A stretch of DNA of 64,000 nucleotides from an uncultured Lachnospiraceae bacterium (GCA_947089905.1 CAMUMG010000003.1:270442-334441); one strand, 5' to 3'. Counted from the stretch's first letter, positions 1-9,823 are shown. Translations and numbers: made by a program. The notes: a model not told the origin generated them from the letters alone.

Positions 1-36
1 TTAAAGTTAGAATAAAAAGGAGAATCTAAAAAAATT

Positions 37-987
37 ATGCCATATCTATTTGTACATTTTAGAGAAAAAACAACTCCTGATGGAGAACAAGTTTATTTTG
101 GAGTTAGTAAAGATGGATTTTACTGGGAAGAAATAAATCGTGGTTTACCAGTGCTTTGGGCATATTATGGAGATAAAGGAGTAAGAGATTTCACAATTAC
201 TCGATGTAAACAAACAGGAACTTTTTATATTTTTGCCACAGATCTTAGTCTTTCTTATGGAATGAGAAATCAATATCACCATTCTTGGGACGAGATTGGA
301 GAACATGGGAGTAAATTCTTTTCTGTTTGGGAATCAAACGATCTCCTTCATTGGTCAGAACAAAAATTAATTTCTATTGGGAATACAAAATTTGGATGTA
401 TGTGGGCACCTGATATAATCTATGATAAAAAAGAAGAAAACTATATACTTCACTGGTCATCTCCTCAGCCAGAAGAAAAACATCATCAAAAAGGAATTTA
501 TTATAGTCGTACCAAAGACTTTTCTTATTTTTCTGAACCAAAATTATTATATCATAAAGAAGATAGTGGAGTTATTGATTCAGCAATGTACGAAGAAGAT
601 GGAATTTATTATTTATTTGTAAAAAGTGAAAAAAATCCTGCTAAAATTATTCTGTTATATTCTGAAAAAATAGAAGGTCCTTTCAAACGGGTAGAAGCAT
701 TTGATGAAAGTATGAAAAAATTAGAAAGTGGACTTTATGAAGCACCAACCGCTGTAAGATTAGAAGATGGAACATGGTGTCTGTTTTTAGACTTTTACGG
801 AGCTTCTGGATCAAAACAGGGATATATTCCATTTCACGGAAAAAGTTTAAAAGAAGGAAAATTTAGTCCTGCCGATCAGGAATTTCATTTTCCATACCGC
901 TATAAACATGGAACTATTTTAACTATTACCCAAGAAGAATATGAAAAGCTTAAAAATCATAATTGGGAACAGGAAGATACCAGATAG
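37..987 (+). CDS. GH43-like glycoside hydrolase (arabinosidase/xylosidase-type)
   Basis: A 316-residue cytoplasmic protein with no signal peptide. It has the blade-like repeats of a five-bladed beta-propeller glycosidase: D51 in VRDF, WAPD at 123-126, IDSAMY with D181 and an EAPT motif with E235. These fit the three acidic residues (base, pKa modulator, acid) of GH43/clan F enzymes. It probably removes arabinose or xylose units from imported oligosaccharides, but the substrate cannot be read from sequence. An AAGGAG box lies about 12 bases before the ATG. It converges on the fructan operon and is separated from it by a hairpin; its own operon lies mostly outside the window. Confidence 0.7.
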   Translation: MPYLFVHFREKTTPDGEQVYFGVSKDGFYWEEINRGLPVLWAYYGDKGVRDFTITRCKQTGTFYIFATDLSLSYGMRNQYHHSWDEIGEHGSKFFSVWESNDLLHWSEQKLISIGNTKFGCMWAPDIIYDKKEENYILHWSSPQPEEKHHQKGIYYSRTKDFSYFSEPKLLYHKEDSGVIDSAMYEEDGIYYLFVKSEKNPAKIILLYSEKIEGPFKRVEAFDESMKKLESGLYEAPTAVRLEDGTWCLFLDFYGASGSKQGYIPFHGKSLKEGKFSPADQEFHFPYRYKHGTILTITQEEYEKLKNHNWEQEDTR

Positions 988-995
988 AAAAAATA

Positions 996-1027
996 AATAG
1001 GCTGCTATAAATCTGCGGCAGCCTATT
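996..1027 (-). terminator. Hairpin terminator at the end of the fructan operon
   Basis: Ten-base arms AATAGGCTGC and GCAGCCTATT enclose a 12-base loop. In the minus direction the stem is followed by TATTTTTTC, so it should end the levanase transcript. The plus side is only weakly T-rich, but it may also serve the GH43-like gene. Confidence 0.75.
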
Positions 1028-1039
1028 ATAAATCAAATT

Positions 1040-3403
1040 TTACTTTTCACTGTAAATAGATTTCATTTTAGCTATATACAGGTCATCTAAAATAACATCT
1101 CCGTCTGAAAACAACTCTACTTTTTGAGCATCATATGCAGCATAGCTACGCATACTAATAGATTTTGTATCATTAAAAAATGCCTCTACTAAGGATCTGT
1201 CAATATAAATTTCCATCGTTAATTTACCATTTTCTAAAGAAAGTTCTCCAGATACATTATTTGTTGAAGCAGCACTTCCTTTATTCTTTGTATTGCCAAA
1301 AATCTTTCCTTCCTTTACGCTGTAAGTAAAATAAGTCATATTTCTGTTTCCGTCTGATTTTAAACGAATACCAAATTCTTTATCATCATTTGGTGTAAAT
1401 ATTGCTTTAATATAGAGTAAATCACCTTCTGCTTTTTGTAATATATCATTTGCCTGTTGTACTGTAAGATTTTGTTTATTTATTAAAACATCTTCTTCTA
1501 ATGTATGTAGTGCAGTAATTGGACTCATTTTAACATCTGTTCCGTCATCATTTAACCATATTTTTCTGGTCAGACCTACGCAATGTGCCCATCCAGCTGA
1601 ACCTTCTTCAGCTCCATTTCTCTGATCCTGCATGATACTAAATACATATACATCCCCATTTAAAGGATCCGTTAATACACTTGGTCCAGTAAATACATTA
1701 CATCCATAATCTAATAATGCAGGTTTATTATCAAAACTCTTATCTGGTGTAAACTTGCCCGTTTTTATATCAAAATCACCTAAAAAATAATAAACCTTAT
1801 TGTCAGCAATAGATGCTGGTGCAGGAGAAATCATAAAAATATATTTACGTATTGTTCCTGTTTCATTTTTTAATGGAATTAAAATAGGCAGCTCCCAGCT
1901 TGTACCATAGGTAATAGACTGATTTTCCATTTCATAGACAGGTCCTATATACTCCCAATCCATATCTATTGTACCATCTGACTTTAACTCTAAAGTTTTT
2001 GTTTCATATAAAAGAGCACTCCCGCCATTTGATTGTGTACTTCCTGAGCATACAAGCATACACCATATATCATCTTCTTTCCAAATATGAGAATCTCTAA
2101 ACTCTCCGCTTCTGCCCTGTCCTTCTATCTGTTGTACTGCTAGTTTATCATAAATTATCCAATCTGTTAAATAGGGATCTGAAAGATTCGCTGGATAAGC
2201 AACACCAATATTTTGATTTGAAATCAGACCATCTTTTGCAAAACTATCATTACCTGCTGTAAAAAATAAAAGGGGAACTCCATTTATATCTGTTGTCGCC
2301 CCTCCAGACCATACTCCATCTGGTACAACAGAATTCTCCTTTGGCGTAATTGCCTCTTTTATCGGTTTCCAGTTTACCATATCTTCACTTATCAAATGTC
2401 CCCAACAAATATTACGCCAATATGTTCCTACCATATTACTTTGATAAAATAAATGGTACATACCATTATAATATACTGGTCCATGAGGCTCATTCATCCA
2501 ATACTGATATGGTCCTCCATGATACTGTGTTTTATAAATATCTTCTGTCAGAATATTTTCCAGCCAGATATCCTTAAATGCAATCTCTGGTATATCCTGA
2601 GCAGTAATTTCTTCTTCACTTATCACGCAACTATATAATTCTAATTCGTCCATCATTCCTGCAAACATATTATAAGTACCAGCAGCAATCTGTTCCGCTT
2701 CAGAATTTTTACCAATAAAAAGTTTTTCTTCTGTTGTAGGACTGATCTTTGAATTTTTTTCTATCTGTGTAGAACCTATCTGATTTTCATTCAAATACAA
2801 CTTCATCTGTCCATTTTTCCCATCAAATATTGCAGTTACCAAATTCCATTCATATTTTTTTAAATTTTCGTTATCGCCCCAAAGTGTAACCCATTCATCC
2901 CCAGTTCCAACTTGAAAACATAACTTTCCAAACCGCTGATATCCTAAAATAAAGCCCTGTTTCTTTGCTTTATCATACTGACTGGCTATTGCAGTCAGAT
3001 GTGGCGTTCCTGCGGCTGCAGCATTTGGATCATCCCATTCAAAAGCTCTAGGAGCAATCCAAACACGAATAGTAAAAGAATCTCCTGATATACAAATATC
3101 TTTCGAATCATACTCAAGATAAGTAGAGCATCCGTCAAATAATAAAGAGCCTTCTTTAACACCTGTATTTCTCCACTCTGGTTCTCGATTATTCATATAT
3201 GCCGCATGTGTATACTGGTAATGTACTTGTGTATCTTTTACTTTTCTGGCACTATCTGCTGCTGTAGTCCCAGTTTTTTCATTAAAAGCAAGATGCAGCA
3301 ACAAATTCGAATTTTTATCGTTCTTACAGCCAGTACATATCACTATTATTATCATCAAAACAGTCATTAAAGTGAGACTTTTATTTTTTATCCTATAGCA
3401 CAA
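1040..3403 (-). CDS. Surface lipoprotein with LamG and GH32 domains (fructan hydrolase, levanase/inulinase-like)
   Basis: A 787-residue lipoprotein. It starts at a TTG seven bases after a GGGGG ribosome site, and the signal peptide ends in the lipobox ICTGC with C26. Residues about 35-265 form a LamG/concanavalin-like lectin fold, and about 290-780 a GH32 propeller plus C-terminal beta-sandwich. The GH32 acidic positions are E305 in WMNEPHG (normally the nucleophile Asp of WMNDPNG), D437 in RDS and E504 in WELP. It is the last gene of the operon and is probably anchored outside the membrane, cutting fructan before import. Whether it acts on levan or inulin, endo or exo, is not determinable. 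The Asp-to-Glu change belongs to a divergent GH32 branch. Confidence 0.85.
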   Translation of the reverse strand: MCYRIKNKSLTLMTVLMIIIVICTGCKNDKNSNLLLHLAFNEKTGTTAADSARKVKDTQVHYQYTHAAYMNNREPEWRNTGVKEGSLLFDGCSTYLEYDSKDICISGDSFTIRVWIAPRAFEWDDPNAAAAGTPHLTAIASQYDKAKKQGFILGYQRFGKLCFQVGTGDEWVTLWGDNENLKKYEWNLVTAIFDGKNGQMKLYLNENQIGSTQIEKNSKISPTTEEKLFIGKNSEAEQIAAGTYNMFAGMMDELELYSCVISEEEITAQDIPEIAFKDIWLENILTEDIYKTQYHGGPYQYWMNEPHGPVYYNGMYHLFYQSNMVGTYWRNICWGHLISEDMVNWKPIKEAITPKENSVVPDGVWSGGATTDINGVPLLFFTAGNDSFAKDGLISNQNIGVAYPANLSDPYLTDWIIYDKLAVQQIEGQGRSGEFRDSHIWKEDDIWCMLVCSGSTQSNGGSALLYETKTLELKSDGTIDMDWEYIGPVYEMENQSITYGTSWELPILIPLKNETGTIRKYIFMISPAPASIADNKVYYFLGDFDIKTGKFTPDKSFDNKPALLDYGCNVFTGPSVLTDPLNGDVYVFSIMQDQRNGAEEGSAGWAHCVGLTRKIWLNDDGTDVKMSPITALHTLEEDVLINKQNLTVQQANDILQKAEGDLLYIKAIFTPNDDKEFGIRLKSDGNRNMTYFTYSVKEGKIFGNTKNKGSAASTNNVSGELSLENGKLTMEIYIDRSLVEAFFNDTKSISMRSYAAYDAQKVELFSDGDVILDDLYIAKMKSIYSEK

Positions 3404-3415
3404 AATAATTCCCCC

Positions 3416-4384
3416 TTATCTGTTATAAGACAAAACTATATGTTCAATCTCTTCTTTGGAAGGCATCACTTTTAATGCACCTTTTTTTGTTGTGATGAAA
3501 GATGCAGCACAATTCGAAAATACTAACATTTCCCGAAGGATATTTTCATTTAAATCTTCTAAGCCATATTTTAATATATAGTGGAGGATACATCCACAAA
3601 AGGTATCTCCAGCACCTGTTGTATCAGTTGTATCTTTTGTTAAAAATGGTGCTGCCTCCACCATTTTCCCTTGATAATAAGCACGACTTCCCTGTTTTCC
3701 AAGTGACAGAAGAATGAGTGGAATATGATATCTGTTATTGATTACATTTACACACTCTGTATAATCTGATTTTTTAGTAAACCATTGAATTTCATTATCT
3801 GAAATTTTCAAAATATTGCAGTTTTCTAATCCATATATCATCTGTTCTCTTACTTCATTTAAGTCTTCCCAAAGCGGCAGACGCAAATTAGGATCAAAAG
3901 AAATCATCGTTCCTGCTTCTTTTGCAATACTAACCGCCTTTTTTGTTGCTTGTCGTACCTGTTTATGAGTCATGGAAAGTGTGCCAAAATGAAAAATTTT
4001 TGAATTTTGAATAAGTTCTTTTGATACTTCGTCTTCTGTCAGCATCATATCGGCACCCGGATTGCGATAAAAGGAAAACTCTCTGTCCCCGTCTGGAAAG
4101 TTATGTACCATTGCTAAAGTAGTATGTACTTTATTATCCATATATAAAAAGTCTGACAAAATACCTGCTTCTTCCATAGCTGCTTTTAACTGCTTTCCCA
4201 AAAAATCGTTTCCCACTTTTCCTATAAAAGCTGTTTTATGTCCTAGCTTTGTAAGCATTGCCAACACATTACAGGGTGCTCCTCCGGGATTTGCTTCAAA
4301 TAATAAATTTCCCTGTTCACTTACTCCATTTTCCGTAAAATCAATAAGCAATTCCCCCAATGCTGTCACATCAATTTTTTCCAT
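3416..4384 (-). CDS. Fructokinase (PfkB/ribokinase family)
   Basis: A 322-residue sugar kinase expected to phosphorylate fructose released by the GH32 enzymes. The N-terminal NPGGAPCN motif and the C-terminal DTTGAGDTF motif with the catalytic Asp (D260) are the two PfkB signatures. An in-frame ATG at 4399 exists, but GGAGG lies six bases before the ATG at 4384, giving the N-terminus MEKIDVTALGELL; I chose that one. This start overlaps the end of the upstream GH32 gene by 14 bases, which suggests translational coupling. Adjacent GH32 genes make fructose the likeliest substrate. Confidence 0.9.
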   Translation of the reverse strand: MEKIDVTALGELLIDFTENGVSEQGNLLFEANPGGAPCNVLAMLTKLGHKTAFIGKVGNDFLGKQLKAAMEEAGILSDFLYMDNKVHTTLAMVHNFPDGDREFSFYRNPGADMMLTEDEVSKELIQNSKIFHFGTLSMTHKQVRQATKKAVSIAKEAGTMISFDPNLRLPLWEDLNEVREQMIYGLENCNILKISDNEIQWFTKKSDYTECVNVINNRYHIPLILLSLGKQGSRAYYQGKMVEAAPFLTKDTTDTTGAGDTFCGCILHYILKYGLEDLNENILREMLVFSNCAASFITTKKGALKVMPSKEEIEHIVLSYNR

Positions 4385-5879
4385 ATACATCCTCCGCAAT
4401 TAAATCATATTTTACTACATCCATGGTAACTAAGCCGTCTGCAAAAAAGGAAATATTATCTGCCTTTAAATCTGTATATATGGTTGTAGAAAGTACTTGT
4501 TCTCCATCATTTACAAAAACCTCTACACTAAAATTATCTAAAATAATTCTCAATTTAATCTTTCCATTTTCATTTCTTACTAGACTGCGACGCTGATGAA
4601 TAATCGCTCTTCTTGAACCTGAAAACTTTCGATCTATTTTTATAATGGATTCATAAGGTCTAAAACTAACAGAAGTTTGATATGTGTCATTTTGTGCAAA
4701 ACGGACTGCAAATTTTCGGTATATATTTTGTTCATCGCTTGACTCAATCGTTAATTCCATATCTATTTTTCGTCCTTTAATGCCCTCTAACTTTATTATA
4801 TCTGTAAAAGTAATATTTTCATACCTTACTTCATTTTTACGTATATTCTCCAGTTCTTTTATAGGTTTTTGAATTAAACGTCCATTTTTTATAGAAAGTT
4901 CTCTTGGAAGGCTCATCTGTCCAAACCAAGGCTGTTCAGAAGAATTCATATTACAGGTGTCCCAATTCTGCATCCATCCAATCATAATTCTTCTGCCGTC
5001 TGGAGCAAGAACTGTCTGAGCTGCATAAAAATCAATTCCATAATCGACAGCCTGAGTATGTTCTTCCTGAAACATATTGCTTTCTTCATCATATTTGCCA
5101 ATCATACAAACTGTTCCATTTCCATTATGATATTCAAATCCTTGCGGCATCATATCCTGTGGACTGATAATTAAGACTTGTTTTCCATCTAAAGGAAAAA
5201 AGTCTGGACATTCCCACATTTTTCCAAAACGTTCTTTATTAGCTTCTAATATCTTTTCAAACTTCCAGTCAAATCCGTCTAAACTGCTGTAAAGCAGTAT
5301 TTGACCATCTTTTTTACTATCGCAACTTCCTATTACACATCCAAACGATCCATCTGATTTTTGGAAAATTTTTGGATCGCGAAAATCATATCTGCTTGCA
5401 CCCTCTGGTAGATCTTTCTCACTTAATACTGGATTCTTTAAATATTTTTCATAGTCGATACCATCTCCTACTGCGATACATTGTGTCTGTATATCACAGG
5501 TACTTCCATCTGGCTGTGTTTCTTTTGCAACTCCAGTATACATCAATAACTGTCTGCCATCTGGCAATGTAGTGGCACTTCCTGAAAAACATCCATCTCT
5601 GTCATAGGCAGTATCTGGTGCTAATGCCGCCGGAAGGTATTCCCAATGTAAAAGATCTTTACTTACTGCATGTCCCCAATACATCAGTCCCCAATGAGAA
5701 CTATACGGATGATATTGATAAAATAAATGATATTCTCCTTTATAAAAAGAAAAACCATTTGGATCATTCATCCATCCTACACGGGTAGATAAATGAAATT
5801 CCGGTCTTATTGTATCTGAAGTTATTTTCTCTGTAGTTTCTTCATATTTTCGTGCATCACGCAAAATTTGACTTATCAT
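4371..5879 (-). CDS. Intracellular GH32 beta-fructosidase (sucrose-6-phosphate hydrolase/fructosidase type)
   Basis: A 502-residue GH32 enzyme without signal peptide, so it acts in the cytoplasm. All three catalytic signatures are intact: WMNDPNG with nucleophile D39, RDP with D168 and WECP with acid/base E223. It should release fructose from imported fructo-oligosaccharides or sucrose. The operon has an ABC importer rather than a PTS, so the substrate is probably unphosphorylated despite the ScrB-like sequence. It overlaps the fructokinase and follows the binding-protein gene after a 107-base gap containing a hairpin. Confidence 0.9.
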   Translation of the reverse strand: MISQILRDARKYEETTEKITSDTIRPEFHLSTRVGWMNDPNGFSFYKGEYHLFYQYHPYSSHWGLMYWGHAVSKDLLHWEYLPAALAPDTAYDRDGCFSGSATTLPDGRQLLMYTGVAKETQPDGSTCDIQTQCIAVGDGIDYEKYLKNPVLSEKDLPEGASRYDFRDPKIFQKSDGSFGCVIGSCDSKKDGQILLYSSLDGFDWKFEKILEANKERFGKMWECPDFFPLDGKQVLIISPQDMMPQGFEYHNGNGTVCMIGKYDEESNMFQEEHTQAVDYGIDFYAAQTVLAPDGRRIMIGWMQNWDTCNMNSSEQPWFGQMSLPRELSIKNGRLIQKPIKELENIRKNEVRYENITFTDIIKLEGIKGRKIDMELTIESSDEQNIYRKFAVRFAQNDTYQTSVSFRPYESIIKIDRKFSGSRRAIIHQRRSLVRNENGKIKLRIILDNFSVEVFVNDGEQVLSTTIYTDLKADNISFFADGLVTMDVVKYDLIAEDVYGKN

Positions 5880-5913
5880 AACAAATCTCCTACTCCTATA
5901 TTTTATATATTAT

Positions 5914-5950
5914 AATATCGGAGCAGATACTTTTTTTCTACTCCGATATT
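5914..5950 (-). other. Intercistronic hairpin between binding-protein and GH32 genes
   Basis: Perfect ten-base arms AATATCGGAG and CTCCGATATT enclose a 17-base loop. In the direction of transcription it is not followed by a T-run, so a processing or mRNA-stabilising stem behind the binding-protein gene is likelier than a full terminator. Such stems commonly raise binding-protein mRNA relative to downstream genes. Confidence 0.5.
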
Positions 5951-5986
5951 TTTTACTTTTATTATAAAATGTTTTAAACTGTTATT

Positions 5987-7669
5987 TTATTCAGTTGCTT
6001 TTTTAGCTTGTGCATAACGGTTATAAGCCTCTTGATATACTTCTAAAAGTTCATCCATACCACAGCTTCTCTTTAACGTACTTACATAACTGTCCCACTC
6101 ACTGTCGGTTGGTCCGCCGTTTTTCAGCCAAAGACCTTCCTGCTCAGCCACTGTGCTTTCAAAATCTGCTTTATACTGGTCAATAATATCAAGTTCGTCT
6201 TTTGTAAATACACAGTCTACTGGATAAGTAATACTGCTGTTTACATATGGCATCCAATAATTATTCAGATCTGTCAACCGTTCAATAGCACGATCTTCCA
6301 TTTTAAATGTATTACTATAATATTCGCTTAAAATAAGTTTTGGTCCCCATACTTCATACTGACTCTTTAACTCTCCAGCACCTTTATTATATTTTTGTCT
6401 TGCCTCTTCATCTGTAATACTCTGCCATATACTATTTTCATCTTTCTTTGTAAAATAAACATCTATTGGCCCATACTGAAGCTGCATAACTGCTTCTCCA
6501 TCATACCACTGATCATAAAATTTTAAAAGATTTGCAGGACTTTTGCAGGCTTTTGTAATACTTAAATTACCGCTGTTTGTTCCGCCGCCAGTTCGTACTG
6601 TTACGTTATGAGAACCATCTGGTCCGTTAAGGATCGGCAAAAATACATAATCTTTTGCATACTCACCCATAACTTCTTCAATATACCACCATGTAGCAAC
6701 TCCAACATAGCCTTGAGAACATTTTGAAATTAACTGTGTATCAGATTGACTAAACATTTCCAAATCCATCAGTCCTTCTTTATACCAGTCATGAAAATAG
6801 GTCATTGCTTTACGGTATTGATCGGATATACAAATAAATTCAACCGTTCCATCATCTCTTAAAACTAAATCGTTACAAACATCATTTGGCCAGTTTGTAA
6901 ATCCAAATCCTGCATAAAAAATATTTTGTCCCCAACACCACTGATCAAAACCAGTACTCATCGGAATGGTACTTCCCGGATCGTTTCCATAATATTTTGC
7001 ACTCATATCATTATCTTTAAATGCTTTTAGTACTGTATGAAGTTCATCCAGAGTAGATGGTATTTCCAGTCCTAAATCGTCCAGCCATGTTTTATTAATC
7101 ATAGAAAATTGAGGAATGGTATAAATGCTGTAATCTTTTTCTGCTCCAATACCGGCTGTTCCCATCTGTTCACCGGCCGGAAGTCCATAAATACGACCAT
7201 CATTCATTGTGATTGCACTGCGAATCTCTGGATGTTCCTTTAGTATCTTAGCTAAATTTGGCATATATTCTTCTGTTAAATATGGCGTTAAATCAATAAA
7301 AGTACCATCTGCACCATAATTGGATAGATCATAATTACTAAATCCTACTGCCATAAAGGCATCTGGAAGATCTCCTCCTCCAATACGAATATTCACCTGC
7401 TCTCCTAATGAATCACTCATTGTGATCCATTCAATATTAACTCCTGCATTTTCCTGCATCTTTTTTAGAACAATGTTATCATCATATCCGCCACTTAACG
7501 CACTCATTCCCCCCATAACAGTAAATTTTGTCTGAGAAGTATTTGTGTTTGCAACATTAGGTTCTGTTGAATGATTCTCCTCTTTTGTGCTACATCCTGT
7601 CATAGAGAATACAAGATTTGCAGCTAATATACATGAAAGTACTTTCTTCCATAATTTTATTTTTCTCAT
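5987..7669 (-). CDS. Sugar-binding lipoprotein of the fructan ABC importer
   Basis: A 560-residue extracellular solute-binding protein. It has a lysine-rich N-region, a hydrophobic stretch and a lipobox SMTGC, so it is lipid-anchored. Size and sequence resemble the LplA/YtcQ group of large oligosaccharide-binding proteins used by CUT1 importers. It captures the oligosaccharide and delivers it to the two permeases encoded just upstream. The neighbouring GH32 and fructokinase genes point to fructo-oligosaccharides. A GGAGAG ribosome site precedes the ATG. Confidence 0.85.
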   Translation of the reverse strand: MRKIKLWKKVLSCILAANLVFSMTGCSTKEENHSTEPNVANTNTSQTKFTVMGGMSALSGGYDDNIVLKKMQENAGVNIEWITMSDSLGEQVNIRIGGGDLPDAFMAVGFSNYDLSNYGADGTFIDLTPYLTEEYMPNLAKILKEHPEIRSAITMNDGRIYGLPAGEQMGTAGIGAEKDYSIYTIPQFSMINKTWLDDLGLEIPSTLDELHTVLKAFKDNDMSAKYYGNDPGSTIPMSTGFDQWCWGQNIFYAGFGFTNWPNDVCNDLVLRDDGTVEFICISDQYRKAMTYFHDWYKEGLMDLEMFSQSDTQLISKCSQGYVGVATWWYIEEVMGEYAKDYVFLPILNGPDGSHNVTVRTGGGTNSGNLSITKACKSPANLLKFYDQWYDGEAVMQLQYGPIDVYFTKKDENSIWQSITDEEARQKYNKGAGELKSQYEVWGPKLILSEYYSNTFKMEDRAIERLTDLNNYWMPYVNSSITYPVDCVFTKDELDIIDQYKADFESTVAEQEGLWLKNGGPTDSEWDSYVSTLKRSCGMDELLEVYQEAYNRYAQAKKATE

Positions 7670-7697
7670 GATTTTCTCTCCTTTATTTTATTTAACT

Positions 7698-8603
7698 TTA
7701 ACCTTTCACTGCACCTGCCATAAATCCCTTTTCAAAATATTTTTGTACAAAAGGATAAATAATTAACATTGGAAGAGCTGCTACAATAATAGATGAAAAT
7801 TTAAGCATCTCTGTCATTTTATTTAATTCTGCATATCCTCCGGAAATCATACTCGATTGAGTAGCACTGGCAGAGCTTTTAATTAATATTCCTCTTAAAA
7901 CTAAAGGCAATGGTGCATGTGCATCTCCCGGATAGTAAATCATTGCTGTAAACCAATCATTCCAATATGCAACCATACTAAACACAACCATAACTGCCAT
8001 AATAGAACGGCTAAGAGGAATTACAATATGGAGAAAACTTTTCCACTTGGATGCACCGTCAATTTCTGCTGCTTCAATCATTTCTTTTGGAATACTATTT
8101 TCAAAAAAGTTTCTTAAAATAATCATATTTCCAACTCCCACACCTCCCGGGAGGAAAAGAGACCACATAGTACCAGTAAGTCCTGTCTGCTTTACTACTA
8201 AGTAAGTAGGAATTAACCCGCCTCCAAAATACATAGTAATAATGAAAAAGATACTAAAAAATTTTCTGCCCGGCAGATTCTTAATACTGAGTGGATATGC
8301 TGTCATATAAAGCATAACAACGGAAAATACTGTACCAATCACTGTATATTTAATACTGTTTAAATAACCTGTAATAATACCATCATCTGCAAATACTGCT
8401 TTATATCCTTCCCAAGTAAACTGACTTGGGAAAAGAAAGGTCTTCCCTGCATAAACATCATACGGATTTGAAACAGAAGCAATTAATACATAATACAATG
8501 GATATGCCACAATAAACAGAATAACCGCACAGAGGAGAACCAAAATAATATCACTGGCTTTTTCAGAAAGCCCTGTTTTTTTCGATCTTGTTTTTACTTT
8601 CAT
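7698..8603 (-). CDS. CUT1 sugar ABC permease (LplC/YtcP type)
   Basis: A 301-residue membrane protein with about six hydrophobic segments. The EAA loop EMIEAAEIDGASKWKSF followed by the conserved I-PLSR motif is where the ATPase docks. It closes with the family ending QKYFEKGFMAGAVKG. It pairs with the permease encoded 11 bases upstream. No ATPase gene is in the operon, so a shared MsmX-like ATPase encoded elsewhere must energise it. Confidence 0.9.
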   Translation of the reverse strand: MKVKTRSKKTGLSEKASDIILVLLCAVILFIVAYPLYYVLIASVSNPYDVYAGKTFLFPSQFTWEGYKAVFADDGIITGYLNSIKYTVIGTVFSVVMLYMTAYPLSIKNLPGRKFFSIFFIITMYFGGGLIPTYLVVKQTGLTGTMWSLFLPGGVGVGNMIILRNFFENSIPKEMIEAAEIDGASKWKSFLHIVIPLSRSIMAVMVVFSMVAYWNDWFTAMIYYPGDAHAPLPLVLRGILIKSSASATQSSMISGGYAELNKMTEMLKFSSIIVAALPMLIIYPFVQKYFEKGFMAGAVKG

Positions 8604-8614
8604 GGTATACCTCC

Positions 8615-9553
8615 TTATACAAAGCTGACATCCGACATTTTTTTGGCTATCTTATTAACTACAATTAATAAAATAAGATTTACGGCTGTATTAAACAGAC
8701 CAATTGCAGTAGAATAACTATACTTTGCTCCTTCAATTCCCTGTTGATAGACATATACGGAAATGACATCACTTGTCGCTTTATTCAATTCTGTCTGCAA
8801 AAGCCATACTTTTTCAAATCCTACATTCATAATACCGCCGGCACTCATAATTAACTGTAGTACCATAATTGGTATTAATTCTGGTATATCAATATTGCGG
8901 ATTCTCTGGAACATAGAAGCACCATCAATTTTAGCTGCTTCATATTGAGAAGTATCAATATTAGATAATGTAGCCATATAAACGATAATTCCCCAGCCTG
9001 CGTCCTGCCAAATGCCAGAGGCAATAAAAATAGTACGAAATGCACTTGACTCTGTTAAAAAATCAATACTAGTACCTGCAATTAGATTAATTAAACCGCC
9101 GGAAGGACTTAAAAAAATACGAATCATACCACAGACAACCATAATAGATATAAAATGTGGTGCATAAAGTACAGTCTGTGTCACTCTCTTAAACCGCTGA
9201 AATCTTAACTGGTTAATCATCAGTGCAAGAATAACTGGAATTGGAAATCCCCATAATAATCCATAAAAATTCAGCACTAAAGTATTTTTTATCATTCGAA
9301 AACAATTTGGTGAAGAAAAGAAGCGTTTAAACCACTTTAGCCCTACCCATTGTGCCTTCCACATAGAACCAGTTTTAAAATCCCGAAATGCAATCTGTAT
9401 GCCATACATAGGTATGTACTTATAGATAATTGTAAGTAATACAGGTATTAAAAGCATTACATATAGCTGCCAATTATCTTGCAGACGCTGCCTTAACGAC
9501 TTATGTGTTCCAAAATTTACTGGATTCACAGCCGCCGATTTGCTTTTTTTCAT
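8615..9553 (-). CDS. CUT1 sugar ABC permease (LplB/YteP type)
   Basis: A 312-residue inner-membrane permease and the first gene of the fructan operon. It carries the EAA loop QYEAAKIDGASMFQRI followed by DIPEL, and about six transmembrane segments beginning near residue 30. The lysine-rich tail before TM1 is typical of LplB-like proteins. It forms the translocation channel with the neighbouring permease. Transcription starts at the promoter near 9664-9692, giving a leader of about 100 bases that contains operator-like palindromes. Confidence 0.9.
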   Translation of the reverse strand: MKKSKSAAVNPVNFGTHKSLRQRLQDNWQLYVMLLIPVLLTIIYKYIPMYGIQIAFRDFKTGSMWKAQWVGLKWFKRFFSSPNCFRMIKNTLVLNFYGLLWGFPIPVILALMINQLRFQRFKRVTQTVLYAPHFISIMVVCGMIRIFLSPSGGLINLIAGTSIDFLTESSAFRTIFIASGIWQDAGWGIIVYMATLSNIDTSQYEAAKIDGASMFQRIRNIDIPELIPIMVLQLIMSAGGIMNVGFEKVWLLQTELNKATSDVISVYVYQQGIEGAKYSYSTAIGLFNTAVNLILLIVVNKIAKKMSDVSFV

Positions 9554-9584
9554 AATTTCTCTCCTTTCCCTCTGCCTTGCATTT

Positions 9585-9600
9585 TAATTTCATGAAATTA
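9585..9600. promoter_or_regulatory. LacI-type operator, copy 1
   Basis: The 16-base perfect palindrome TAATTTCATGAAATTA lies in the leader of the fructan operon, about 60 bases downstream of the predicted start of transcription. The core TTTCATGAAA recurs at 9797 and 9869. It is probably bound by the adjacent LacI-family repressor. Confidence 0.7.
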
Positions 9601-9613
9601 TCAGCATAATTTT

Positions 9614-9643
9614 CGTTTCACATTGTGCACTTTTAGTGAAACG
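9614..9643. promoter_or_regulatory. Inverted repeat just downstream of the fructan-operon promoter
   Basis: CGTTTCA and TGAAACG are separated by 16 bases. The half-sites resemble the TTTCA/TGAAA halves of the nearby operators. It could be a split operator or a second regulator's site (for example CcpA), but it is not a clear cre. Confidence 0.4.
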
Positions 9644-9663
9644 TTATTTTAATTACTTGTTAA

Positions 9664-9692
9664 AATATATCATTTTTCTTTTATGAAGTCAA
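9664..9692 (-). promoter_or_regulatory. SigA-type promoter of the fructan operon
   Basis: On the minus strand TTGACT is followed after 17 bases by TATATT. Transcription would begin near 9657, just upstream of the inverted repeat and operator, as expected for repression by roadblock or occlusion. Confidence 0.7.
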
Positions 9693-9796
9693 TAGTTTTT
9701 TTATATTTTATTGACTAATATGATAATTTTAGTTATTATTAATAAAAATTTATTAGTAATTTTGTTCATATTTTTATAGTTATATTTCATATAACG

Positions 9797-9806
9797 TTTC
9801 ATGAAA
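9797..9806. promoter_or_regulatory. LacI-type operator, copy 2
   Basis: TTTCATGAAA within GTTTCATGAAATT, located between the two divergent promoters. Three spaced copies in one intergenic region would allow cooperative binding or looping. Confidence 0.65.
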
Positions 9807-9823
9807 TTTTCTTTCAATATATC

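Noticed and set aside
5914..5950. Rho-independent terminator inside the fructan operon
   Set aside because: The stem is good, but the T-run is on the wrong side for the minus transcript, so full termination is unlikely.
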